A DNA stretch of 64,000 nucleotides, from the NCBI RefSeq assembly GCF_042186555.1, contig NC_133328.1, positions 499,623,106 to 499,687,105 on the forward strand, written 5' to 3'. The position numbers and the translations under genes were made by a program. Below the pieces are notes generated by a model. It was not told the origin of the DNA, searched no databases, and saw only the letters and a list, made by a program, of their open reading frames with translations. Positions 10,201 through 21,061 of the stretch are shown in pieces. The stretch's first letter is position 1. The number at the start of each line of letters is the position of its first letter. This stretch comes from Aquarana catesbeiana. Lineage: Eukaryota; Chordata; Amphibia; Anura; Ranidae.

Positions 10201-11750
10201 TTAGAAGCTTATGTCACACATCACCCACTCTTCTAACCACTTGAAGACAAAGCCCTTTCTGACACTTATTTTTTACATGAAAAAGTTTTTTTTTTTTGCA
10301 AGAAAATTACTTTGAACCCCCAAACATTATATATTTTTTTAAAGCAAATGCCCTACAGATTAAAATGGTGGGTGTTTCATTTTTTTTTTTCACACAGTAT
10401 TTGCGCAGCGATTTTTCAAACGCATTTTTTGGGGAAAAAACACACTTTTTTAAATTTTAATGCACTAAAACACACTATATTGCCCAAATGTTTGATGAAA
10501 TAAAAAAGATGATCTTAGACCGAGTACATGGATACCAAACATGACATGCTTTACAATTGCGCACAAACGTGCAGTGGCAACAAAATAAATACATTTTTAA
10601 AAGCCTTTAAAAGCCTTTACAGGTTACCACTTTAGATTTGCAGAGGAGGTCTACTGCAAAAATTACTGCCCTCGATCTGACCTTCGCGGCGATACCTCAC
10701 ATGCATGGTGCAATTGCTGTTTACGTTTGACGACAGACCGCCGCTTGCGTTCGCCTTAGCGCAAGAGCAGGGGGCGACAGGGGTGCTTTTTTTTTTTTTT
10801 TTTTTTTTCTTTATTATTTTTTTGCTTTTTTATCTTATTTTTAAACTGTTCCTTTCATTTTTTTTTTTTTAAATCATTTTTATTGTTATCTCGGGGAATG
10901 TAAATATCCCCTATGATAGCAATAGGTAGTGACAGGTACTCTTTTTTGAAAAAATTGGGGTCTATTAGACCCTAGATCTCTCCTCTGCCTTCAAAGCATC
11001 TGACCACACCAAGATCGGTGTGATAAAATGCTTCCCCAATTTCCCAATGGCGCTATTTACATCCGGCGAAATCATAAAGTCATAAAATGCTCGTAGCTTC
11101 CGGTTTCTTAGGCCATAGAGATGTTTGGAGCCACTCTTGTCTCTGATCAGCTCTATGGTCAGCTGGCTGAATCACCGGCTGCATTCTCAGGTTCCCTGTT
11201 GAGACAGGAGAGCCAGAGAAAAACACGGAAGACGGTGGGGGGGGGGGGGGGGCATGTAAAGGCAGTCTAGAGGCTAATTAGCCGCTAGGATTGCTTTTAC
11301 ATGAAAGCCGACCGCTGGCTGAAAAGAATGATACCAAGATGATACCTAAACCTGCAGGCATCATTCTGGTATAACCACTCAAAGTTGTGAATGGCGTACC
11401 TGAAGACAAAAAAATGGTTAACAATAAAGCACAGTAAACAGTAAAGTATAAATAATTACATACCTGAAAAACAAACATGATAAAACATAATAACAATAAC
11501 AATAAAACACTGCAGAATAGAATACAGTAAAAAAAGAGCAGAACAATAGAGAGAGAGAATAGAGAGAAAGAACAATAAAACGACAACTATTTTTTTTTAT
11601 TTTATATATATATATATTTTTTTTTTACACTTTTTTTGTAACTAACTTTTATAACGGTAACCGGTTCCAGGTTCGGGTCTCTCAAAATGCGATGGCATCT
11701 TGGGAGACCCTGTGAAAGTGTGCCTAGTCTGTGCAATGCTGTACCCTACG
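10201..11750. other. AT-rich body of the piggyBac-type element, no gene seen
   Basis: Low-complexity T-, A- and G-runs (about 10787-10808, 10858-10871, 11235-11252), an A-rich stretch with ACAATAAAAC motifs, and (TA)n near 11605-11618. Frames are short and unrecognised. It may be the remains of the transposase 3' region, but I see no support for that. Confidence 0.4.
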
Positions 11751-12200
11751 CTAATACTCAACTAGTGAATGGTAGCGTTCAAAACATTCACCAATGCAAA
11801 GACCAGGATTGTCAGGACAGGAGGGACAATAATAGCGGGTGTCACGCCTATATTCGCGCTTGCTGCAGACACAACATCTTTTTGGGGGGGTTCGTTGGGT
11901 AGGGGTACTCGGGAGGACATAAAGAAAATGCCTCTCATGCAGCCGACTGCATTTGGTTGGGGATGTGAATGAGGGAAGTACGGGCGCTGCAGAAGTGGTG
12001 GGTTCCCAATTAGGATTGGCGAATGCAGCAGGAAGGGCACTATGGGCACGACGGGCCTGTGTTTGTCTTTTTGGTGGCAGCGGGACACTACTTGTGCTTG
12101 CCACCTCACCAGCTTGAACTGCACTTATGGGACTCGCCACGTCACCAAGTGTTACTGCAGCGCTGGTTTGACTACGACCGGGGTGTACTAGGCCGCTGGT
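11751..12200 (-). pseudogene. piggyBac-type transposase, C-terminal cysteine-rich domain only
   Basis: The ORF ends in a typical piggyBac cysteine-rich domain: RCCVCSKREYRRDTRYYC, then CPSCPDNPGLC and GECFERYH. The C-x2-C ... C-x2-C ... C-x3-C-x4-H spacing is plausible for zinc binding. In piggyBac enzymes this domain binds the terminal repeats. Upstream is a Ser/Thr/Pro-rich segment (residues 1-60), possibly a transposase N-terminus. The DDD catalytic RNase H-like core (usually about 300 residues) is missing, so the two parts look joined by an internal deletion. It cannot transpose by itself. An alternative is a domesticated DNA-binding peptide, but nothing supports expression. Confidence 0.7.
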
Positions 12201-13262
12201 GCTTGCCAGTTCAATAAAAAGCTTCCAAAAAAACTGTTAGCGATCGCAGGGATCAGGTCTGACTCTGCGAACGCTGCAGTTTTGCGTTTAGTGTTTTGTA
12301 AGTGTCAGTGATCGATCGATACTGCACTTGGGTGGGCTGGACTGGGCCGGGCGGAGGGGCAAAACGCAGGTGCTAGCAGGTATCTGGGCTGATCCCGCTA
12401 ACACTGCGTTTTTGGGAACCCTAAACTGCTGGGGACGCTAGTATAGATCTGATCGGATCAGATATTGATCCGTTCAGATACTATACCACTAAAGGAGGCG
12501 TATGCTGCGTGCGTGGGTGTTAGTGGTACTGGCGCTAACCTGACGCTGCCTGGGGCCGGTGCTTGCCAGTTCACCAAAATACTACCAAAAAAACTGTTAG
12601 CGATCGCAGGGATCAGGCCTGACTCTGCGAACGCTGCAGTTATGCGTTTAGTGCCTTGTAAGTGACAGTGATCGATCGATACTGCACTTGGGTGGGCTGG
12701 GCTGGGCCGGGCGGAGTGGCACAACGCAGGTGCTAGCAGGTATCTGGGCTGATCCCGCTAACACTGCGTTTTTGGGAACCCTAAACTGCTGGGGACGCTA
12801 GTATAGATCTGATCGGATCAGATATTGATCTGATCAGATACTATACCACTAAGGGAGGTGTACGGTGCGTGCGTGGGTGTTAGCGCTACTGGCGCTAACC
12901 TGACGCTGCCTGGTGCTTGCTTGCCAGTTCACCAAAATGCTACCAAAAAAACTGTTAGCGATCGTAGGGATCAGGCCTGACTCTGCGAACGCTGCAGTTA
13001 TGCGTTTAGTGTTTTGTAAGTGACAGTGATCGATCGATACTGCACTTGGGTGGGCTGGGCGGAGGGGCAAAACGCAGGTGCTAGCGGGTATCTGGGCTGA
13101 TCCCGCTAACACTGTGTTTTTGGGAACCCTAAACTGCTGGGGACGCCAGTATAGATCTGATCGGATCAGATATTGATCCGATCAGATACTATACCACTAA
13201 GGGAGGCGCATGCTGCGTGCGTGGGTGTTAGCGGTACTGGCGCTAATCTGACGCTGCCTGGG
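12190..13262. repeat. Tandem array, three copies of a 358-360 bp unit
   Basis: ACTGTTAGCGATCG recurs at 12233, 12593 and 12951. The unit contains GATCGATCGATACTGCACTTG, CTAAACTGCTGGGGACGC and a GATCTGATCGGATCAGAT palindrome. The last copy runs into unique sequence near 13262. Part of the same unit appears inverted at 63700-64000 in the second copy of the element, so the array is native to this family. Confidence 0.9.
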
Positions 13263-14159
13263 GCGACGCATATCACCGCCGGGCGATCAGGGGGCTAAAC
13301 CTTTATTCGGTAATAAACGGCGGGTGCCCTGACACTATAAAAAATAAACAAACTAACCAGCGTCACCCGTAACAGTTATACGGTGATCAGTGGTGAAAGG
13401 GTTAACTAGGGGGCAATCAAGGGGTTAAAACATTTATTAGGTAGTATATGGGGGTCCCTGTCACTATAAAACGCTGACGGCGAACCTAAATATTTACCTC
13501 ACTAACTAGCGTCACCAGTGACACTAATACAGCGATCAGAAAAATGATCGCTTAGCGACACTGGCGATGGGGGGTGATCAAGGGGTTAAAACTTTATTAG
13601 GGGGGGTTAGGGGGGTATCCTAGACCTAAAGGGGGGTAATACTAACTGTCCCAACACTGTAACTGTCACAAACTGACACTATGCAGTAATCAGAAAAAAA
13701 AAAAAAAAAAACCTGCTGGTGTCAGTTTGTGACGGGGGGGGGGGTGATTGGGGGGGGATCGGGGGGCGATCGGGGGGGGGATCGGGGTGTTTTGTATGCC
13801 TGGCATGTTCTACTGTGTGTGTAGTGTGTTGTGCACTTACATTGATGTCTTCTCCCCTCGGCGCTGGAACGGAATACCGAGCCGAGGGGAGATGACATCA
13901 TTTCCTTTGCTGCTGTTTAGCATACAGCAGCAAAGGAGTGTTCCCATTGGCCGGCGGCGATCGCGAGGGGGGGGCCACGAACGGATGGCCTCCCCCTCAT
14001 CTCGGATCGCCGGGGAACAGAACGGGACCGCTTCGGGCACCGGGGGGGGGGTCCGATCGGACCCCCCACCCGCGAGAGGCAAATCACGTACATGTACGTG
14101 ATTTTGCCTGCCCGTGCCGCCTTGCCGACGTAAATCGGCGTTAGGCGGTCCTTAAGTGG
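13263..14159. repeat. Terminal region of the piggyBac-type element
   Basis: A G/C-run-rich terminal region ending in the inverted repeat. Subterminal palindromes are visible: CTTTGCTGCTG...CAGCAGCAAAG (13909-13936) and ATCACGTACATGTACGTGAT (14084-14103). The same motifs occur inverted at 62777-63640. Runs near 13733 and 14043 are long G tracts. Confidence 0.75.
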
Positions 14160-14352
14160 TTAATACTGTACGAGTGGAAGGGACTCCGGGAGCGCTAAAT
14201 GTCCGGGGGTTAGGGGCGCAAATTACTTGTCTTGCTTTGGGTGCTGACAACCCACGCTACGAAAATAATTTTACTGTTAGGGGTCCCCACAACTTGGGAA
14301 ATTTTATCAAGGGGTCACGGCACTAGTAAGGTTGAGAACCACTGCTCTAGGG

Positions 14353-14765
14353 GCTCAAAGGGGAATTCTACCAGAGTTTGAAGCACCAGGGACAGGTCCC
14401 AGGTTGGACAACTTCTAACCATTACTGGCCTGGACCTAGAAATTGATTTGAAGAATCTAGCTATAGTGGGATTTTCCAAGAGAGAAAATTGGAGAAAAAC
14501 ACTGATAGCTGTTGCCTGTACCTTTAAGGTACTAACTGAAAGACCTTTGTCGACACCCTCCTGAAAAAATTCTAAAATTGAAGGAACATCAAGCGTCTAT
14601 CTTTGAATTTCAGATAACCACGAGTTAAATTTCTTCTTAAATTTCCAAACCTTGGAATATATAGCTCTAGTGACTGGTTTTCTGCAATTTACCAGGGTCT
14701 TGAATACTTTGTCAGAGAACCCCTGGGTGCTTAATATCTTTTCTTCAGATACCAGGCAGTGAAGT
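14353..14765 (-). pseudogene. DIRS-1 tyrosine recombinase, N-terminal half
   Basis: Minus-strand translation gives LVSEEKILSTQGFSDKVFK, CRKPVTRAIYSKVWK and STLKVQATAISVFL. These align by eye with the N-terminal region of the DIRS-2 recombinase (24980 downward: EEQILKRKAFSDKLVSTLL, STLKVAAFSVFL). An in-frame stop lies near 14598. The frame stops at the hAT duplication (14345-14352) and resumes at 7547. Confidence 0.8.
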
Positions 14766-16600
14766 TTAAAAGGTAACCACCTGTGGGTGCGACAATGGAC
14801 CCTGCGATAATAAGTCTTCTCTCCTCGGAAGACTCAGTGGAGGCTCCGAGACCAGAGTCTGGAGCAGGGAAAACCACGGTCTCTTGGGCCAGAAAGGGGC
14901 AATTAGGATAAGATCTGTTTCTTCTAGAAGGAACATCCGGAATAAGCCTGATCGGCGGGAAGGCATATCAGAGGCCAAATAGCCACGGGTTCACTAGAGG
15001 ATCGATCCCCAATGATCGATCCACTAGGTTTAGAGAAAAGAACTTCTCTGTCCTGCGATTATCCTGATTTGCGAACAAGTCCACTTTGGGACCTCCCCAT
15101 CTGTCGGTGAGACCTGCATAGACTTCGGGATGAAGGGACCAATTGTCTCGTTCGACCCGGTAGCAGCTGAGATAATCTGCCAGACAATTTTGTGTGCCCT
15201 TCAGGTGCAATGCTGTAATTGAGGCTAGATTTCCTTCTGCCCATGATAAAATCTCCTTGGCGATAGGTTGAAGTATCCGACTCCTTGTACCTCCCTGTTT
15301 GTTGAGGTACGCCACCGTAGCGATATTGTCGGATAGAATCTGGAGATTGTGACCCCTGATATCTGTCTGAAATGCCTGCAAGGCTCTCTAAACCGCTAGA
15401 AGCTCTGATTCGAAAAAGCTCTTGCTTCCACTGAGGACCATTCTCCCTGTACCACTGTGTTGCTGAGGTGGGCTCCCCATTCCCAGGAACTCGCATCCGT
15501 TGTGATCCTCTGGGATATAGGAATGGACCATGATAGAACTCTTGTAAGGTGCAGGTTTGTCCTCCACCACCACAGCTTTTTTTTACCCTGGAGGGTAACA
15601 AGACCCTTAATTCCAGGGAACATGTGTCTCTGTCCCAGTTCCTTAACAGAAACAGCTGTAAAGGGCATTGATTAAATCTTGCCCATGGCACTGCGGGAAA
15701 GCATGAAGTCATAAGACCCACTGCTCAGAGAGACCGACTGATTGGTCTGTAAGGCTGACATTGTTTGCATCATTCTTGAGACCTTCTCCTGCGGAAGAAA
15801 CACTTTCTGGTCTACTGAGCAAAATTCGTAACCCAGATATGTCACTTTCTGGGCCGGAATTAAGGAAGACTTCTCTTTGTTTATTACCCAGCCTAGAGAT
15901 TGAAGAAAGTCCTGTACAGTCTGGAGATCTGCTAATAACTTTTGGTATGACTCTGCCACCACTAGGTGGTCGTCAAGGTAAGGGATAATAATTATCGCCT
16001 TTAACCTTAGCAGAGCTAGTGCCTCTTCCAACACCTTTGAAAAAATGCATGGGGCTGAAGACAGGCCCAAGGGGAGGGCTTGAAATTGAAAGTGCCAAAT
16101 CTCTGTTCCCATCTTGACCGCTAGCCTCAAGAATCTTTAGAAGGCTAGATGGATAGGGATGTGCAGATAGGCATCCCTCAAATCCAAAGTGGCTATGAAG
16201 CAGTTTGGGTAAAGCAGGTTTTTGATTGCAAACACAGACTCCATACTAAAGTGCTTGTACCTGATCGAATGGTTTAGAGACCAGAGGTTCAGGATAAGCC
16301 GATATTTTCCCTGATGGCTTTCTGATGACAAATATATGGGGATAAAATCCCTTGCCCTGATCTGACCGGGGAACTGGGATCAGGACATTTTGATCTAACA
16401 AATACCCAATTGGGAGACTAAGGGCCCTCGCTTTTACCCGATCTTGGGGAGGGAAGGTGACCAATAAACGCTTTGGTGGCTGGCAAGAAAATTCCAGCCT
16501 GTACCCATTAGTCACTAGGTCCAGGATGAATGGACTTGAGGTGACTGCTGCCAATTGTGGGAGGAAAGCCCTCAACCTTCCTCCCACTGGGAGACACGAG
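14766..16600 (-). pseudogene. DIRS-1 reverse transcriptase / RNase H
   Basis: Overlapping broken frames carry a DIRS-type polymerase: LILNLWSLNHSIRYKHFSME (finger region), FIATLDLRDAYLHIPI (first catalytic aspartate), FQALPLGLSSAP and IIPYLDDHLVVAES with the YLDD active site (about 15970). RNase H follows, with LSDNIATVAYLNKQGGTRSR and LADYLS. After it comes the DIRS-specific tail, WSLHPEVYAGL...VDLFANQDNRR, ending near LLSQGPLSHP. Frameshifts occur near 16135, 15670 and 15390. In life it would copy the genomic RNA into DNA. Inactive here. Confidence 0.87.
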
Positions 16601-18060
16601 TCACTGTGGCTTGGCGGATTGTTGAGGAGCGTTAAACAAGACGCCCCCTCTACCTCTGGTGTTGTGCCCTGTCCAATGTTTTTTAGGCCTATCGTCCCTT
16701 TCTCTAGGACCCTGCTGCCTACTTTGGCCACGAAAAAACTTTCTGGCTGTCGGCTTTTTCTTATTCTCTGGAAAGGCCTTTTTTCTATCGGCCGTACATC
16801 CCAGCACCTCTTGTAGACCTGGGCCAAAAAGATGATCGCCTGTTAAGGGAAGACTACATAGGCGCAACTTTGAGGCAGCATCGCCTGACCAGGTTTTAAG
16901 CCATAGGCTTCTGCTGGCTGAATTCACTAAGGCTGAAGTCCTAGCTGTCATTTTTACCAACTCTGCAGAAGAATCAGCCAAAAACCTCGCTGCACGAAAG
17001 AGGAGAGGGAAAGATTTCAGAATCTGCTTTCTAGAGGTACCTGACAACAAATGTGCTTGTATTTGTGTCAACCATACATCTAAATATCTGGCTACACAAG
17101 TGGAGGCCAGAGTTGGTTTAAGAATCCCAATGGCTGAATCCCAGGCTCTGTGAAGAAGGATATCTCCTCTTTTATCCATCAGATCCCTAAGCGTGCCCAT
17201 ATCGTCAAACGCCAGGTCTGAGTTTTTTGAAACCTCTGAAAGAGGTGCGTCTAACTTAGGATTTTTGTTCCATGGCTGCGCTGTGTCCTCTTCAAATGGA
17301 AACCTTTTTAGGCTACCAGAAAAGAAAGGTTTTCTCTTTGGATTTTTCCACTCCAGCTTGACAGTATCAAGAAGGGAACTATGCACGGGAAAAACTCTAG
17401 ACTTTTTCTTATGCAAAGCCTTGTACATAAGGCCATGTTTAGACAATTATTACACATCTTCTATATTAAGTGTCATATAGATAACCTTTAATAAGTCAAC
17501 TACATCTTCCAATGATAACTTATACCTCGAGCCCCTTGCGGATTCTCTATCCCTGTGCCCTGTATCTGACCCTGATTCTTCCTGGCTTCAGCCTCAGAGT
17601 CTTCACTGTCCGCACTCTGCTGTGGAGCGCTGGGATCTGAAGTCCTAATTGGAGACAGACCCTCTGAGGGGACTTAAACTTGTCAATTAGAGTCTTAAAT
17701 GAGCTTTCTTCTGCTATAGATCTATGTTTTGAGGGTATAAGACTAATTTGTGAAAACAAATGTGTGCCCGTACTGCTTTTAATCATTTTGTATCTTTTCA
17801 AAAAAATCCTATTTGATTTAAAAAAAAGTCTTAAATAAACTAAACGTAGACGTAAGCTCATCTCTAACAGAAGTCAGCATTTTCTGACCGGAGACTACTG
17901 GGTCATCCCTAACTAGGCTTTCTAAACAGGTGCGGCAAACTGCTTTGATGCCATGAGGAGCTCAATTTGCTTCCGCAAACCGCACATTTCCTTTTTGGTG
18001 GATGCGCTTGGGCCTTGTCCTAAGTCTTGGCTTGCAAGAGAATAAATGACCCAATAAATT
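16601..18060 (-). pseudogene. DIRS-1 gag-like ORF1
   Basis: The 281-codon frame at 17446-16601 includes SRVFPVHSSLLDTVKLEWK, FPFEEDTAQPWNKNPKLDA and DKRGDILLHRAWDSAIG, clearly related to the DIRS-2 ORF1 (28356-27337). The upstream part is in other frames and carries PPKRKCAVCGSKL and VCRTCLESL, two C-x2-C pairs that suggest a zinc-binding N-terminal module. The C-terminus is basic (RKFFRGQSRQQGPRERDDR), as expected for a nucleic-acid-binding structural protein. A splice donor lies upstream at 18195/18194. Frame breaks show it is dead. Confidence 0.78.
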
Positions 18061-18193
18061 TTGCGCCACATACACTCCAAAACACCCTGTGCGGGAGGAA
18101 AGGAAAATGTGCCCCCTTCACCTAGTCCCTACTGGTTACAAGGGGGAGAACACTCACAGGCTGTGCAAGCAAGTAAAGTACACTTCAGGCTTA

Positions 18194-18245
18194 CCTGTGA
18201 GGTGCTGGTGTTAGGGCCTGCTACCGCTACCTGTGCAGGTGCAAT
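18194..18245 (-). other. DIRS-1 ORF1 leader exon with splice donor
   Basis: On the minus strand the frame EDCIAPAQVAVAGPNTSTSQ ends exactly at CACAG|GTAAGC (18195/18194). It is equivalent in position and residue style to the DIRS-2 leader exon 28614-28673. A possible acceptor is TTGCAAG near 18020. This piece is the most 5' DIRS-1 sequence I can identify. Confidence 0.5.
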
Positions 18246-18455
18246 ACAGTCTTCATTTTTTTTTCTATAAATTATCCAATTAATGGAAACAAAAAATCAG
18301 CCAACTAATCGATTATGAAAATAATTGTTAGTTGCGGTCCTAATATAGATTGTAATTGCCTTTTTTTTTTTTTTTTTTTAAAAAGGCCACATGAGAACTG
18401 TCACATACCAGACACATACAGAAATAAAAGAAACAAATAAACAGTATTTCCTTAC

Positions 18456-18710
18456 CTAGCAATGTGTGTGACTTCACAACACGCATGCCAATAAACGTAT
18501 TGTAGCAGTCCAAAGCTGCAAGCAACATGTCCATCCACTTTATTACAGCTGTTAGGGTGAAGACCTCTTTCAGTTCATGGAGTGTGGCAATGTGCAATAT
18601 TCCACAATTTCTTGCATTCATATTGCCTGCACCTTCAAACCTATTAATCACGAAAATGATGCCATCGTTCTTAATAATCTCATCCAACCAGGCAGATACA
18701 GATTTACTTT
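18456..18710 (-). CDS. PRKDC: PRKDC exon
   Basis: A 255-bp exon encoding SVSAWLDEIIKNDGIIFVI, then IKWMDMLLAALDCYNTFIG and SHTLLG. It aligns with the vertebrate NLWLKDVLKEEGVSFLI ... CWLDLLLAALECYNTFIG block. The acceptor is TTTCAG at 18711 and the donor G|GTAAGG at 18456/18455. It enters and leaves in phase 1. The middle (RFEGAGNMNARNCGIL) is more diverged from human. The outer hAT-like end lies only about 110 bp downstream of its donor. Confidence 0.94.
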
Positions 18711-18950
18711 CTGAAATTCACCAAAAATGTATCATACATATTAACATTCGGTACTACCAAAATGTTACACAGATCTACTAGAGTTTAGCATTGAATACAC
18801 ATAACAGCAAAAAGTGACCTAAAGCAGCTGTAAAGACTATAAATTGCAGCAATATGAAGATAAAAAAAACAAAACAAAAAAAAACAAACGAACAACTGTT
18901 TGGGGTGAGGTTTTAGTTCCAAATGAATTTCCCTAAGACGTGCTATTTAA

Positions 18951-19417
18951 AGGGGTTGTAAAGGTAAAAGTTTTTCTACCTTAATGCATTCTATGCATTA
19001 AGGTGAAAAAACATCCGACAATACCAGCCCCCCGTTTTACTTACCTGACCCCTCGAAAGTCCCGTGCTCGCCCCCAACATCCTCTACGCCACTCAGCCTG
19101 GCCATTGATTGGTTACAGTGGATGGACTGAAAGCAGCGCAGCCATTGGCTCGCGCTGCTGTCAATCACATCCAATGACGTGGCACGCCGGGGGGGGCGGG
19201 GCCCAGTGATACAGTGAGCGGCTATAGCCGCCGGCTGTATCACGGGAGCACGCCCGCAAGCACTCAACACCATGTGAGGGAGCTCGCATCAAGGTGTTAA
19301 ATTCTTGTGGGGGAGAGCCGAGACAGCCGCCGAGGTACCCCAGAAGACCAGGTCTGGGGCCACTCTGTGCAAAACGAGCTGCACAGTGGAGGTACGTATA
19401 TAACATGTTTGCTATTT

Positions 19418-19459
<42 letters not shown>

Positions 19460-19472
19460 CTTTAGTGTTCCT
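18951..19472. mobile_element. TTAA-flanked MITE
   Basis: Flanked by TTAA at 18947-18950 and 19473-19476. The ends are AGGGGTTGTAAAGG and, inverted, AGGAACACTAAAGA. It is GC-rich inside and ends in an A-run and a (TA)n microsatellite (about 19431-19459). It belongs to the same family as 22073-22522 and 31963-32364. The TTAA site suggests piggyBac- or Kolobok-type mobilisation; no ORF. Confidence 0.75.
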
Positions 19473-19476
19473 TTAA

Positions 19477-20619
19477 TGAATGTATCAGTGTGACACTTCT
19501 GAGACAGCCATAGATCCTGAGATTCCTCCTGGGAGGATTCGGCCACAGAGGATTCTAGATCCTCAACAGCATCTTCCTGAGGATTTTCCTCCGACCCTTC
19601 ATGCTGAGAACACTCAGAAGAAGCTGCCACAAAGTTTTACAATCAGAGGCACAGGGCCAACAGGTCTAGTCTTCATCCACCAGGGACGGGACTTGACTAC
19701 CCTTCCAGGGGAGCCAGCGAGGTTACCAGGTACACTCTACAAACAAAATTCCTTCGTGTCAACCTGTGCAATATACGGTATACATTGTTAGCACTTTAAG
19801 TGTGCATATTATTGTAATGTATTATTCTTCTTTTTGACTAGATAATATATATTGCACCGGTTCACAGGAAGGAATTTTGTTTGCAGAGCATAGCGCAGCA
19901 CATAAGTTTAATTAAATATTTAATTTAGCACAACTATATGGGAATGTGATCAGTGCCAGCAGCTGGAAAATTACTGCATACACATTAATCTATATATATC
20001 TCTATCTATCTATATCTATATATATATATAATAAAAGACAAAGTGATTTTTTTTCTGGTAGCTCGCAAGACTTTTCTTCAATTCAGGTACATTCTACGCC
20101 AGAGATCGCTGCCCACAGGATCCAGTGTCATCAGACAAATGTTACAGGCCAAACTTGAATGCTGGGTCTGCTCCCCTTTGGCCAGCTGGCCTCAGTGACT
20201 GATCCAGATAGAGCCCACAAAACTAAGTGTAAGTGGATCAGGGGATGTTGGGGTAGGATTGCTGCATTTTTTGGGCAGTGTCCATTCACCTGAAAATGGC
20301 AGCATAACCAAAGTAGAAATTAATATTAAGTTCTCTATGTATGGTGATGTACGATCAGGGAAAAAAATAGTTTGGGCTTTAAACATGCTTTAATATTTTA
20401 AAACTTGTAAAACATTTTAGTGATAGCATTTACATGTACTTTAATACATGGACAGTTCCAGAAAACTTCACATATAATTTTACTCATGTTTATTTCAATT
20501 AGCTTGTGCAGCCTTTTTAATAACTTTAATACAAATAAATTAGAACAGGTATTTGAAGATCTAAATATTACTTTAAGAAGGATCAGTATATAGGTAGATT
20601 AGCATTCATAGTAAGATAC
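19477..20619. other. PRKDC intron with a small inverted repeat and a microsatellite
   Basis: Lies between the MITE and the exon at 20620. An inverted repeat at about 19740-19780 / 19845-19885 (AACAAAATTCCTTCGTG...; ...AGGAAGGAATTTTGTTT) could form a hairpin and may be a MITE remnant. A (TCTA/TATA)n microsatellite lies at about 19988-20032. A 103-codon plus ORF at 19480-19791 has no recognised content. Confidence 0.5.
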
Positions 20620-20753
20620 CTGGTAATAAAGGCACAAACTCAAAGAACAGCTTCATTGCCTTGTGTCTACAATCAGCCTGAGGGCGCCCACATTGTTCTA
20701 ACAGCCACAGGACAATGTCCAGGAGACAGGGAGACTTGCCTGGAGGAAACCCT
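20620..20753 (-). CDS. PRKDC: PRKDC exon
   Basis: A 134-bp exon with the residues CLLDIVLWLLEQCGRPQADC and KLFFEFVPLLPG, matching vertebrate [20 protein letters not shown] and ELFYKFVPLLPG. The acceptor is ATATAG at 20754 and the donor CCAG|GTATCT at 20620/20619. It enters in phase 2 and leaves in phase 1. Its 5' intron is only 308 bp. Confidence 0.95.
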
Positions 20754-21061
20754 CTATATTTAAAAAAAAAGACGACAAAACATACTAAATGCATTATTTG
20801 TTTTAGATTACATTTGTAATTTATTATTTACCATGACACACTTTGTAACTGAAATGTATTCAATAATCTTTAATAACTCTAATTTAATGACTTATTAAAT
20901 GTAAAAACAATACAATTGAAATTATAACGTTTTTAATATCTATTATGAGTCTTTTTCTCACAAGAATTGAAAAAACAAAACAAGAAGTTAAAAAGAATTA
21001 GCTGTCCAACGTAATAATCAACATCACCCTATGTGTAAAGCGTACACATGACTAACAGCAC

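Larger units (their letters stand above)
8279..14159 (-). mobile_element. piggyBac-type TTAA element, 5.9 kb, transposase largely deleted
   Basis: Flanked by TTAA (8275-8278 and 14160-14163), and the hAT copy at 59731-60638 shows the empty site. The ends are CCACTTGAGCCCC and, inverted, CCACTTAAGGACCGCC. The family assignment rests on a minus-strand ORF at about 12200-11751 with the piggyBac cysteine-rich C-terminal domain. The left part has diverged direct and inverted copies of a roughly 390-bp module (8740-10200). The right part has a 358-360 bp tandem array (12190-13262). A second copy in the opposite orientation starts at 62777. Confidence 0.8.
7556..14344. mobile_element. hAT element (non-autonomous) carrying a piggyBac-type insertion
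   Basis: Terminal inverted repeats are CAGTGATTCTCAACCT at the left and AGGTTGAGAACCACTG at the right, with a perfect 8-bp duplication. Without its internal insertion (8279-14159 plus one TTAA) it is about 0.9 kb. That matches the second, inverted copy at 59731-60638 in length and content: both have the GTGGTACAT...ATGTACCA block, purine/pyrimidine-rich tracts and the CATCTGCTGATCTGAG segment or its reverse. No transposase ORF was found, so it needed a partner enzyme. Confidence 0.9.
7548..14352. repeat. 8-bp target-site duplication around hAT insertion
   Basis: Perfect CTCTAGGG at 7548-7555 and 14345-14352, the 8-bp duplication size of hAT transposases. Confidence 0.9.
6582..18245 (-). mobile_element. 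DIRS-1: DIRS tyrosine-recombinase retrotransposon, 5'-truncated, with nested insertions
   Basis: DIRS elements use a tyrosine recombinase rather than an integrase and insert as circles without target duplications. This copy runs on the minus strand: gag-like ORF1 (about 18060-16601), reverse transcriptase and RNase H (about 16600-14766), then recombinase (14765-14353 and 7547-6889). The 3' terminal repeat and internal complementary region are at 6582-6895. The recombinase is split by a hAT at 7556-14344. The expected 5' terminal repeat (complement of the second half of the internal region) is missing near 18245, so the 5' end is truncated. Frames are broken in all ORFs. Confidence 0.85.
6168..18345. 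mobile_element. Outer hAT-like element split by DIRS-1 (ends only)
   Basis: The left end (about 6168) reads TTAGGGCCAAAACAACTAATC followed by ATCGATTA-rich sequence. The right end (about 18345) is the inverse, with GATTATGAAAATAATTGTTAG and GTTGCGGTCCTAA. This is the TAGGG-tGCAACTAATCGATTA terminus typical of a widespread hAT-type MITE. A likely 8-bp duplication is TATAGGAT / TATAGATT, with mismatches. A near-perfect inner palindrome (AATCGATTA...TAATCGATT) sits at about 6185-6250. Everything between the ends is DIRS-1 and its nested insertions. Confidence 0.55.

Noticed and set aside
12190..13262. Regular repeats considered as a CRISPR-like array
   Set aside because: 358-bp units are contiguous with no unique spacers, and the context is a eukaryotic transposon.
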